NCBI GenBank assembly: GCA_944384185.1
Contig: CALWSM010000010.1
Coordinates: 1-33,508 of the forward strand
Reading direction: 5' to 3'
Source of the DNA: an uncultured Blautia sp.
GTDB lineage: Bacteria > Bacillota > Clostridia > Lachnospirales > Lachnospiraceae
Length of the DNA stretch: 33,508 nucleotides
The position numbers and the translations under genes were made by a program. Position 1 is the first letter of the stretch. The number at the start of each line of letters is the position of its first letter. Below the pieces are notes generated by a model. The model saw only the letters and a program-made list of their open reading frames with translations. It did not search any database and was not told the origin of the DNA. This document shows positions 1 through 7,138 of this stretch, piece by piece.

Positions 1-254
1 TAATTCTGAAAAAGATATCCTACCTTCCGCTCCTGAGGCTTCAGATTGATCTTCCTCTCGCTGTCGAAAAGCACCCTGCCGTCCAGGACGATCCTCCCCT
101 GATCCGGTTTTTCAATTCCTGCCACAGCCTTCAGCGTCATACTTTTTCCGCAGCCGGAAGCCCCCAGAAGACCGGTAATGCCTCCGGGATGTTCCAGATC
201 TACAGAAAGCTGAAAATCTCCCAGTTTCTTCCGTATATGGATGGAGAGACTCAT
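1..254 (-). CDS. modC: Molybdate ABC transporter ATP-binding protein ModC (partial, N-terminal 84 residues)
   Basis: The gene starts at ATG 252-254 and runs off the left edge of the window, so only about 84 N-terminal residues are visible. These contain a Walker A motif GASGCGKS and a Q-loop region ending VGYLFQN, typical of an ABC transporter ATPase. The start overlaps the modB stop as ATGA (251-254), which implies translational coupling. Together with the permease and the binding protein upstream, it makes a complete molybdate (or tungstate) importer; the ATPase would sit on the cytoplasmic face. The ABC-ATPase family is clear from the motifs. The substrate is inferred from ModA and ModB. 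Signature motif, Walker B and any C-terminal TOBE domain lie outside the window. Confidence 0.9.
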   Translation of the reverse strand, partial: MSLSIHIRKKLGDFQLSVDLEHPGGITGLLGASGCGKSMTLKAVAGIEKPDQGRIVLDGRVLFDSERKINLKPQERKVGYLFQN

Positions 255-928
255 CTTCTCCCACCTGCCTTTCTGTTCCGGCGCTCCAGCATATTCACCG
301 CCAGCAGGATTATGGTTGAGATCACCACATTTACCATGACCCAGAGAAAGGCTTCCTGCTCATTATTCGTCCGCCAGAGCTGGTAAACCGTGGTGGATAT
401 GGTGGCTGTCCGCCCCGGAACATATCCGATGAGCATACTGGTGGCTCCGTATTCTCCCAGAGCCCTAGCAAAAGCCAGGACCGTCCCCGCCAGGATCCCC
501 TGGCGGCAGGCCGGCATCCGGATCCGCCAGAAGATATAGGTATTGGATAGTCCCAGGGTCTGTCCGGAATAGGCTAAAGTTGTATCAAAGCTTTCAAAAG
601 CCCCTCTGGCTGTCCGGTACATCAGGGGAAAGGCCACCACCGCCGACGCCACGATGCCTCCATACCAGGTCATGGCAAACTGTATGCCGAAATCCGCTAA
701 AAGCCTGCCCAGAGGCCTTTGGGGTCCCAGCAGGACCAGCAGAAAATAACCGCATACCGTAGGCGGCAGTACCATGGGCAATGTTAAGACCACGTCCAGA
801 ATCCCTTTCACCCCCCTGGGAAGCCGGGCGATATAATAGGCCGCCGGGATTCCCAGGAAAAATACCAGGGTGCAGCTCACTGCTGCAATACGCAGGGAGT
901 TCCAGAGAGGATACCAATCCGTCATCAT
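251..928 (-). CDS. modB: Molybdate ABC transporter permease ModB
   Basis: A 225-residue integral membrane protein with about five hydrophobic helices (for example near residues 10-32, 43-66, 85-105 and 195-215). The binding-protein-dependent permease EAA-type loop is visible as GQTLGLSNTYIFWRIRMPA followed by a downstream Gly. Length and sequence fit ModB. It forms the membrane channel of the molybdate importer. Two adjacent Met codons (926-928 and 923-925) can start it. The modA stop TGA at 925-927 overlaps both, and its own stop overlaps modC, so modA-modB-modC are translationally coupled. Tungstate transport cannot be excluded from sequence alone. Confidence 0.93.
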   Translation of the reverse strand: MMTDWYPLWNSLRIAAVSCTLVFFLGIPAAYYIARLPRGVKGILDVVLTLPMVLPPTVCGYFLLVLLGPQRPLGRLLADFGIQFAMTWYGGIVASAVVAFPLMYRTARGAFESFDTTLAYSGQTLGLSNTYIFWRIRMPACRQGILAGTVLAFARALGEYGATSMLIGYVPGRTATISTTVYQLWRTNNEQEAFLWVMVNVVISTIILLAVNMLERRNRKAGGRR

Positions 929-1845
929 CCTGCCTCCACCCTGGAGAAGCCTACTTTTTCAAAGATCTCCATACAGGGATCTGTCTGCAGGAAATCCAGG
1001 AAAGCCTGAGCCTCTTCCGGATACCGGCTGTTTTTCATAACTGCGGCAGGATAGATCACCTGGCCGCACATTTCCGCCGTGGCATAGTCTGAAGCCGTAA
1101 GCCCTGCGGAGTAAGCGTCTGTACAATAGATCACGCCGCAGTCCACAGTGCCTTCCGAAACCTGGGTAGTTACTTCCTTTACATTACTGCCGTAAGAGAT
1201 CCGGCCGTCTGCGGCCAGCTCCTCTTCATTCAGACCGTAATACGCCAGGATCTTCTGGGTATACTGTCCTACCGGCACGTCGCTGTTTCCCATTCCGAGA
1301 AGAATGGTTCCTTCCTTCAGAGCCGCCGCCATATCGTCAAAAGTCTCTAACGGTACGCTGCTGCTCTCGCTGACACATAGCACAACCTTATTTTCCAGGA
1401 TATCGATCCTGGAATCCTCCAGCACAAGATCCAGTCCTTCCGTGTTCACCGACGAATCTGCCCTGCTGTCCATCTGATCCATCTGGGTCTGTCCTGCGGA
1501 AATAAAAAGATCACAGACGGCGCCTTCCTGGATCTGGGTCTTTAAGGTTCCTGAGGAATCAAAATTAAAGACCAGGCTTACATTGGGCTGCTCTTCTTTA
1601 TAGAGCTCACTGATCTGTGTAAGCGTCTCTGTGAGAGAGGCTGCTGCAAATACCGTCAGTTCCGTCTCTTCTCCTCCGTCAGCCGTTTCTGTGCTGCCAG
1701 AAGCTGTTCCTTCAGCCTCTGTTCCCTCTGATGGGGCTTCTTTGGCGGATTCCTCAGATGTTTCTGCGCCGCTTTCCCCGGCGCATGCTCCCATGGCGAA
1801 CATCATTGTGCCTGCCAGCAGTACTGCAAAAACCTTTTTTTTCAT
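925..1845 (-). CDS. modA: Molybdate-binding lipoprotein ModA
   Basis: A 306-residue extracytoplasmic solute-binding protein. The N terminus is a lipoprotein signal peptide (MKKK, a hydrophobic run, then MGAC with Cys20 as the likely lipidated residue). A Ser/Thr/Glu/Gly-rich linker of about 40 residues follows. The mature domain carries the ModA signatures: VFAAASL, FDSSGTL, a DLFISAG segment (the ADVFIS block), SDVPVGQY and GVIYCTDA. It would capture molybdate outside the membrane and pass it to ModB. The start ATG 1843-1845 has a GGAG site 8 nt upstream. A strong promoter lies about 140 nt upstream, so the transporter can be made apart from the genes before it. Oxyanion specificity (molybdate or tungstate) is inferred. 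Confidence 0.94.
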   Translation of the reverse strand: MKKKVFAVLLAGTMMFAMGACAGESGAETSEESAKEAPSEGTEAEGTASGSTETADGGEETELTVFAAASLTETLTQISELYKEEQPNVSLVFNFDSSGTLKTQIQEGAVCDLFISAGQTQMDQMDSRADSSVNTEGLDLVLEDSRIDILENKVVLCVSESSSVPLETFDDMAAALKEGTILLGMGNSDVPVGQYTQKILAYYGLNEEELAADGRISYGSNVKEVTTQVSEGTVDCGVIYCTDAYSAGLTASDYATAEMCGQVIYPAAVMKNSRYPEEAQAFLDFLQTDPCMEIFEKVGFSRVEAG

Positions 1846-1983
1846 TTGCTTTCTCCTTTCTTGTTCAGAAATTTTATATACAAAACGTGGATTTACACGC
1901 TTTGCTCCTAAAGCTATCAGAAAATACAGGTTTTACTCCTGCAAGCAAAAAATATTTCGTGGTTCTTTGTAAATTGTAGGTTC

Positions 1984-2012
1984 ATTATAGCAATCTTTTT
2001 TGATTTTCTCAA
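1984..2012 (-). promoter_or_regulatory. Strong sigma-A promoter for modABC
   Basis: On the minus strand TTGAGA (2007-2012) and TATAAT (1984-1989) are separated by exactly 17 nt. The -35 box overlaps the stop codon of the upstream HAD gene (2009-2011). The implied leader before the modA ATG is about 135 nt and contains an imperfect inverted repeat, CGTG-6 nt-CACG. The leader could hold a molybdate-responsive element, but I see no recognisable riboswitch or ModE box. Confidence 0.7.
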
Positions 2013-2695
2013 GCAGGTTCCTCTATTTTAACGATTTCTCCTTCCCGGATCCCGTAACTTTCCTCATTATTTTTTCTCCATCTCAGGTCTTCTTTTTTAT
2101 CCCCGAGGAAAAACAATTTCCGTTCTTCCTCCGGCGCCGCAGCGGCAAAAAATTTATCTTTTTTATTCCATATGGTAACGATCTCCCCATATCCTGCAGG
2201 ATTTTTTCCTCTATAGTAAAGCTCGTTGGCCAGCACCCGAATCCCATTTTCTGTGATCCCCTGTGCCTCCAGCCAGAAACGGATCACGTTTCCTAAACCT
2301 GCGGAAACGATCCAGACCGGCAGGCTTTCCCTTCTGCAGAATTCCAGCAGCTCCAGAGCTTCTCTCCGGGGCGGCAGCAGCTCTGCCGTCTTTTTTAATA
2401 TCTCCTCGCTGATCTTCTCCCTTACATACAATTCCATCTGTTTCTGCCACCAGACTTCCGCCTTTTTATACAGCTCTTTTTTCTCCTCTTCCTTCCTCTG
2501 CAGATCCCCTGCCGCCTCCAGAATCTCTCTTCCCATTTTCTGAAAAAGCCGGTCCCGTCCTGCGGCCAGCCCGGAGGCTTTCCCCAGTACATGGACAGCC
2601 CCGTGAAGAGAGCTTCCGGAGAGGGTCAGAGTTCCGTCAAAGTCCGTCACCAGTATTCCCCTGCTCCGGAGCAGACCCTCTTTGATCCTGTTCAT
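2009..2695 (-). CDS. HAD-family phosphatase
   Basis: A haloacid dehalogenase superfamily hydrolase of about 228 residues. Motif I is DFDGTLT near the N terminus, motif II is the Ser of WIVSAG, motif III is a Lys in the NKKDK stretch, and motif IV is LGDKKEDL. A helical cap of about 70 residues lies between motifs I and II. I chose ATG 2693-2695 because GGAGG stands 8 nt before it. ATG 2708-2710 (five residues longer) is possible with a weaker GGAG site. Either start overlaps the end of the ModE-like gene by roughly 60-75 nt, which is unusually long. The substrate is unknown. Its place in a molybdenum-cofactor operon suggests a phosphorylated nucleotide or pterin, but that is inference. Confidence 0.8.
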   Translation of the reverse strand: MNRIKEGLLRSRGILVTDFDGTLTLSGSSLHGAVHVLGKASGLAAGRDRLFQKMGREILEAAGDLQRKEEEKKELYKKAEVWWQKQMELYVREKISEEILKKTAELLPPRREALELLEFCRRESLPVWIVSAGLGNVIRFWLEAQGITENGIRVLANELYYRGKNPAGYGEIVTIWNKKDKFFAAAAPEEERKLFFLGDKKEDLRWRKNNEESYGIREGEIVKIEEPA

Positions 2696-3038
2696 CCTCG
2701 GTTCCTCCATAATACCGCTCCATTACGGCATCCGCCGCCGCCCAGGCGGCCTTTTCCGCTTCTTCATAGGCTTCCAGCATTTTCCGGCCTTCCGCCGTGA
2801 GAGTGGAACCATTCTTCCTCATACGGTGCAGCAGCTGTATCCCCAGCGCCCCTTCCGCCTGGCGCACGATACGCCAGGCCTTGCTGTAAGCCATTCCCAT
2901 ATGCCGGGCCGCCAGGTTCAATGAGCAGAACTGGTCCACACCGTGAAGGAGATCCGCCACTCCCCTGCCAAAATATTCATTTTCTTTATCCTCCCGGCGC
3001 TTGATACGCAGCCGGGCAATATAATAAAATTCGTTCAT
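2637..3038 (-). CDS. ModE-like winged-helix DNA-binding protein without molybdate-binding domain
   Basis: A 133-residue protein that resembles the N-terminal LysR-type winged helix-turn-helix domain of ModE. The recognition region is LNLAARHMGMAYSKAWRIVR, followed by a wing segment ending in GSTLTAEGRKML. The ModE C-terminal TOBE/molbindin repeats are missing: E. coli ModE has about 262 residues. It therefore probably cannot bind molybdate by itself in the ModE manner. ATG 3036-3038 is preceded by GAGGG. A longer reading frame up to 3158 only shadows the AMP ligase gene. It may regulate the operon or the mod promoter; the target is unknown. Confidence 0.8.
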   Translation of the reverse strand: MNEFYYIARLRIKRREDKENEYFGRGVADLLHGVDQFCSLNLAARHMGMAYSKAWRIVRQAEGALGIQLLHRMRKNGSTLTAEGRKMLEAYEEAEKAAWAAADAVMERYYGGTEDEQDQRGSAPEQGNTGDGL

Positions 3039-3055
3039 CTGCGTTCCCTCTGCCT

Positions 3056-4276
3056 CTATGTCTTCTCTTCCTTCTCTATCCTGCGCTTTCCCCGGTAGCG
3101 GGGTCCATCCTCCAATCCTGCCGCTCTCCAGGTACTGCCAAGTTTCCTTCCTTTCCACTCCTTCGGAAGCAGGCCGCCGGCTTTTTCCTCCATCCCCCTC
3201 TCTGTGGTAAGCCCCTGGATCCTAAGGTTCTCTCCTTCTCTCACGACCCGGTAATCCACCACCCACGGGAGCCGGAAGATATAGTCGTCCAGTTCTTCCA
3301 TTTCTCTCCCCTCCCCGATCCTGCTGACCCGATCCAGCCGCCGCAGGCAGCAGCCGCAGGGACAGATTCCCGGCAAAAAGCGGCTTCTATCCCCTGTGCG
3401 GTAGCGGATCAGGGGCATAGCCCGGGCTTCTGTCAGCGTCACTGTAAGCTCTCCCCATTCTCCTTCCGGCACCGGCCTTCCCTTCTCATCTACAATTTCC
3501 CCGATCATATCGTTTTCTCTCAGATGCATTCCCTGAAAGGCCGGACATGTGACAGCCCCTCCAAGTCCCATTTCCCGGGAGCCGTAGTGGGGATACAGTC
3601 TGGCGCCCAGCAGCTCTTCGATGGACTTTATCACCCCAGGCGGGCAGGCGTCGCCGCTGACCAGTCCTCTTTTGATACTGTTCTCCGGCTTCATGCGGAG
3701 CAGAGACAGCAGCAGTACAGGAGGGCCTATAAAGGTATCCGGCCTCTCTTTATCCAGAAGCTCCAGCATTTCCCCGAAGGTTTTCCGATTTCCTGCGGGC
3801 ACCGGCACAGCTCCCAGCCCTTCCACCGCTTCCTGTATCAGCTCTCCCAATCCTCGGTCTCCCGTATAGGGCATGGCGATCATAGACTTTTCTCCCGGAT
3901 CGATCAGTTCGGACAACCCTGCTGCAAAAAAGGACACCGTCCGGTCATTGTCCCGGCTGGTGTAAAAGACTCTTTTTGCAGGCCCTGTGGTTCCGGATGT
4001 TTCCCAGCTCCGGACTCTCTCGATCTCTGACTGGCTGACCAGGACCATCCCGTTCCCCTGTTCGATCAGATCCTTCTCTGTAGTAAAGGGCAGAGTTTCC
4101 AGTTCCTTCAGAGAATCCAGACGCCGGGGCAGATTCCGGTAAAATCCCTGCCTGGCAGATTCCCTTTCCAGAAGCCGGTTCAGTTTTTCCAGCTGCAGTC
4201 TCTCTATCCCCTGACGGTCCAGGGTTTTTATCCCTTCCTTCTCTTTGACCCAGGAATCCAGTTTCGCTATGTTCAT
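3056..4276 (-). CDS. AMP-forming ligase of the PaaK/F390-synthetase type (DVU_1553-like)
   Basis: A 406-residue adenylate-forming enzyme. The ATP-binding P-loop is TSGTTGPAK (residues 93-101). The later adenylation motifs are YPHYGSREMG, then GEWGELTVT and RYRTGDRSRF. A Cys-rich patch GICPCGCCLRRLDR follows the hinge Asp region, as in phenylacetate-CoA ligase and coenzyme F390 synthetase relatives, where such cysteines can bind zinc. The family activates a carboxylate or adenylates a cofactor; the substrate here is unknown. It overlaps the radical SAM gene upstream by ATGA (4273-4276) and is 17 nt from the ModE-like gene, so it is co-transcribed. The DVU_1553 family name is from memory and should be confirmed by an HMM search. 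Confidence 0.82.
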   Translation of the reverse strand: MNIAKLDSWVKEKEGIKTLDRQGIERLQLEKLNRLLERESARQGFYRNLPRRLDSLKELETLPFTTEKDLIEQGNGMVLVSQSEIERVRSWETSGTTGPAKRVFYTSRDNDRTVSFFAAGLSELIDPGEKSMIAMPYTGDRGLGELIQEAVEGLGAVPVPAGNRKTFGEMLELLDKERPDTFIGPPVLLLSLLRMKPENSIKRGLVSGDACPPGVIKSIEELLGARLYPHYGSREMGLGGAVTCPAFQGMHLRENDMIGEIVDEKGRPVPEGEWGELTVTLTEARAMPLIRYRTGDRSRFLPGICPCGCCLRRLDRVSRIGEGREMEELDDYIFRLPWVVDYRVVREGENLRIQGLTTERGMEEKAGGLLPKEWKGRKLGSTWRAAGLEDGPRYRGKRRIEKEEKT

Positions 4277-5967
4277 CTGTACAAAGTCCTCCCATCCGCT
4301 CCGGTCAGATTATAAATGCAGAACGGCACCATGCCGTACCGGCTGTCCGTTTCCAGAATATAGCACCGGCGCAGACGGTCCAGTTCCAGATTCCAGGCGT
4401 CCTGGAACAGCATACCGGAAACCGCCAGGGTATTTCTGTGGATCTCCTTCAGAAAGTCATCCAGCGAAGAGGTATCCAGAACCAGTCTTCCCGTGTCTTC
4501 CCCGCAGCAGCAGGTTTCTTCCTGAGGCAGCTCCCCACAGCAGCCCCCTTCTTCCCGGGGCGGCTCCCCGCAGCAACAGGTTTCTTCCTGAGGCGCTTCC
4601 CCGCAGCAACACTCACCGGCTCCTGTCCACTGGCGGGCTACAGAATCCCGGGCCTGTTCCGACAGGCCGGAAGTCCTGGGCTCCCCATGAGCCAGAAGCT
4701 TCATGGAGCCGTCTTTCTGTCTGAGATAATTGGCCTGGAAGGTACAGTAAGGATTGGTGGCTCCTCCTCCGGTAAAATCCCCGGCGCTGATCCAGCCTTC
4801 TGTCTGTTCTTCCATAAGGGCCAGCATTTTGGGTATGGTGATCCGGTAACTGCCTTTGGCCTGGCTGCAGCGCCCGAAATAACTGACCGGCTGAAAATGG
4901 ACCCCTCTTACCGCCGGCATCCGGCTTCTGGCATAAGAAAGGATCTCCCCCACCTGGTCTTCATTGACTCCCGGAGCGATGACCGGAACCAGCACCACGC
5001 CCAGTCCTGCCGCCTCGCAGGCGTCGATGGCCTTCTTCTTGATCTCCAGCAGAGGGCGGCCTCTTAAAGCCTGATATACGTCATCTTTCAGGCCGTCAAA
5101 CTGCAGGAAGACACAGGAAAGCCCTGCTTTTTTCAGCTTCTCTGCATATCCCGGCTCTTCTGCCAGACGGATCCCGTTGGTGTTCAGCTGAAAAAAGGTA
5201 AAGCCAAGTTTTTTTCCAAAATGAAGGATTTCTTCCAGATCTTCCCGTACCGTAGGTTCCCCGCCGGAAATCTGGAGATTAAAAGGTCCTCCGTGTTCCA
5301 TGAGATACTGCATCTGGTCTTTCAGCTCCTCCAACGGTACGTCCCGGCCTTGGGGGCCGGATCCGGCAAAGCAGGTGGGGCACCGGAGATTGCATCTTCC
5401 GGTCACTTCCAGCAGGACGCAGCAGCCCCGGCGCTGATGCTGTTCGCAAAGACCGCAGTCTAAGGGGCAGCCCTGTCTTTTGGGAAGGGCTGCAGGGATC
5501 CTGTCCGGAGGAAGGATCTGTCTGCCCCAGTCCCGGTAGCTTTCCAGGCTTCCTTCCCAGATCAGCGCCTCAGACTTTCCATGCTCCGGGCATTCCTTTA
5601 CCAGATAGATCCCATCTTCTCTTACTGCTTTTTTTGCCGGCAGGACTTTCAGGCATACGGGGCAGAGGCTCTCTCCCTTTTCCTCTAAATAGATTTCCTG
5701 ATCTTTCAGCCACTCCTCCATCCGGGCCTTTTCCTCTTCCCAGTTCCCGGCTGTATAATTGATCTTCACAACCTTTTCCTTTAAGATCCCTTTCACCTCC
5801 AGCGCTCCCTTCTTTGCAGAAAAGACCGGACGGCGGAACCGATGATTTTCTTTTATCTCAAACCCTTCCAGCCTTGCAGCCAGCTCCTCTCCGGTGATCG
5901 GCAGTTCATATTCATAAGTTCTGGCTTCTGCAAAACAGTTTTCTGTCTTTTTCCATTTAAATTCCAT
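4273..5967 (-). CDS. Radical SAM protein, TrsS-like, with Cys-rich tandem repeat
   Basis: A 564-residue radical SAM enzyme. The [4Fe-4S]/SAM motif is CNLRCPTC (Cys192, Cys196, Cys199), and the SAM-binding strand is QISGGEPT. N-terminal to it are extra cysteines: a zinc-knuckle-like CPVC (102-105) with Cys126 in CPEHG, and Cys167/171/174 in CPLDCGLC. This layout resembles the MJ0619/Tes branch, whose members methylate pterin precursors or join lipids, and I believe it is the family named TrsS. Near the C terminus, residues 453-490 form an 11-residue tandem repeat of CCCGE units with 11 cysteines. The gene lies between the cysteine desulfurase and the AMP ligase in the same operon. No in-frame TGA is present, so this copy is a Cys form, not a selenoprotein. 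The reaction is unknown. Confidence 0.83.
   Translation of the reverse strand: MEFKWKKTENCFAEARTYEYELPITGEELAARLEGFEIKENHRFRRPVFSAKKGALEVKGILKEKVVKINYTAGNWEEEKARMEEWLKDQEIYLEEKGESLCPVCLKVLPAKKAVREDGIYLVKECPEHGKSEALIWEGSLESYRDWGRQILPPDRIPAALPKRQGCPLDCGLCEQHQRRGCCVLLEVTGRCNLRCPTCFAGSGPQGRDVPLEELKDQMQYLMEHGGPFNLQISGGEPTVREDLEEILHFGKKLGFTFFQLNTNGIRLAEEPGYAEKLKKAGLSCVFLQFDGLKDDVYQALRGRPLLEIKKKAIDACEAAGLGVVLVPVIAPGVNEDQVGEILSYARSRMPAVRGVHFQPVSYFGRCSQAKGSYRITIPKMLALMEEQTEGWISAGDFTGGGATNPYCTFQANYLRQKDGSMKLLAHGEPRTSGLSEQARDSVARQWTGAGECCCGEAPQEETCCCGEPPREEGGCCGELPQEETCCCGEDTGRLVLDTSSLDDFLKEIHRNTLAVSGMLFQDAWNLELDRLRRCYILETDSRYGMVPFCIYNLTGADGRTLYR
4498..4611 (-). repeat. 33-bp coding tandem repeat encoding CCCGE(x)PxEE units
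   Basis: Inside the radical SAM gene an 11-codon unit is repeated about 3.5 times (residues 453, 464, 475 and 486 each begin CCCGE or GCCGE, then a Pro and two Glu). Synonymous changes between copies (TGT/TGC, GAA/GAG) suggest that the copies have been kept at protein level. The unit supplies 11 cysteines in about 38 residues. Confidence 0.92.
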
Positions 5968-5989
5968 CTTTAAAATCTATCCTCCGATC

Positions 5990-7138
5990 TCAGGCTTTTT
6001 CCGTCTCATCTCCGCATAGAGCGGCCACAGCTTCCAGCACCCTGTCCACATCTGTCCTTTCCGTAAAACGGGACAGACTCAGACGTATGGTTCCCCCAGG
6101 CGTTCCAAGGTTCTCCATGATCCTTGGAGAGCAGTGGAGCCCTGTCCGGCAGATAATATCATAACTGCCGGATAAAATATCTCCGGCCTCCTCCGGGCTC
6201 CAGCCTGGAATTGTAAAAGAAAGCACCGGCATGACCGGAGGCTTTGGCTGGATCACCTGGCAGCCCAGCGCCTTCAGTCCATTTCCCAGATATTGAAGGA
6301 TTTCTTCGGTTTTCTCCCGGTTCAGGGGATTCTCCTGCGCCCACTGCAGGGCGGCAAGAAGGCCGTGGTAAGAAGGCTCGTTTCCGGTCCCTGCTTCCAG
6401 ATGGAGAGGCATTTCTTCCGGCATCTCTCTCAGATTGCTTTTTACCCCGGTGCCTCCCAGCACATAAGGCTTCAAAGTAAGCCCCGGCCGGACATAGACC
6501 CCTCCGGTTCCCTGGGGTCCCAGCAGATATTTATGTCCCGTAAAAGCCGCCATATCTGCTCCCCATTTTTCCAGCTCCACAGGGATCCAGCCCAGACTCT
6601 GGGATACGTCCAGGAGCATAGCGGCTCCGGCGTCTTTCGTCATGGCCGTCAGGGTCTGTGCATCATTGACGGCGCCTGTCACATTGGAGGCATGGATCAG
6701 CACGCACAGCCTGGGCCGGTATTTTCTCAGGGCTGCTTTCCACTGCTCCGGCTCTATCCGCCCGGTCTTATCCACATCCAGATAGATCACCCGGATCCCC
6801 TGTTTTTCCAGCCGATGCAAGGGCCGGAGCACTGCGTTATGCTCCGCCTTCGTGGTCAGCACCCGGTCTCCCGGCTCCAGAGGGAAACCGAAGACAGCCT
6901 GGTTCAGCCCCCAGGTGGAATTGCTGCCCAGGGCGATCCTTTCCGGACAGGAGATCCCCAGCAGAGCCCCCAGTTTTTCCCGTACCTGTTCAAAGACATT
7001 AAATTCCCGGATCCCGCCCCTTCCGGCGTCTCCCGGCAGGCTCCTGAGAGCCCGGGAAACAGCCGTGACTACACAGTCCGGTTTCGGCCAGGAGGTAGCT
7101 GCATTGTTCAAATATACTTTTCCCTCATAATCTTTCAC
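5990..7138 (-). CDS. Cysteine desulfurase (class V aminotransferase fold)
   Basis: A 382-residue PLP enzyme related to SufS/NifS. The PLP-binding Lys is Lys203 in TGHKYLLGPQG. His100 (AEHNA), Asp177 and Gln180 (LLDVSQS) complete the cofactor site. The catalytic Cys336 lies in RTGLHCSP. It would take sulfur (or selenium from selenocysteine) from the amino acid and pass it on as a persulfide. The start is GTG at 7136-7138 with a GAGGTGAT site, overlapping the end of the nucleotidyltransferase gene by 14 nt. The neighbourhood suggests that it supplies sulfur to the molybdenum cofactor or to an Fe-S protein of this operon, as NifS4 does for XdhC in Rhodobacter. The sulfur target is inferred. Confidence 0.9.
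   Translation of the reverse strand: MKDYEGKVYLNNAATSWPKPDCVVTAVSRALRSLPGDAGRGGIREFNVFEQVREKLGALLGISCPERIALGSNSTWGLNQAVFGFPLEPGDRVLTTKAEHNAVLRPLHRLEKQGIRVIYLDVDKTGRIEPEQWKAALRKYRPRLCVLIHASNVTGAVNDAQTLTAMTKDAGAAMLLDVSQSLGWIPVELEKWGADMAAFTGHKYLLGPQGTGGVYVRPGLTLKPYVLGGTGVKSNLREMPEEMPLHLEAGTGNEPSYHGLLAALQWAQENPLNREKTEEILQYLGNGLKALGCQVIQPKPPVMPVLSFTIPGWSPEEAGDILSGSYDIICRTGLHCSPRIMENLGTPGGTIRLSLSRFTERTDVDRVLEAVAALCGDETEKA

Noticed and set aside
1846-1983. Moco riboswitch in the modA leader.
   Set aside because: I could not match the known secondary structure by eye; only an imperfect short inverted repeat is visible.
4498-4611. CRISPR-like repeats in the radical SAM gene.
   Set aside because: The 33-bp units are in frame, directly adjacent and encode a Cys-rich peptide; there are no spacers. 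No CRISPR array or tRNA/rRNA gene was seen in the window.
3621-5463. Plus-strand frames inside the AMP ligase and radical SAM genes, rich in Pro, Ser and Arg.
   Set aside because: They are antisense shadows of GC-rich genes without ribosome binding sites.
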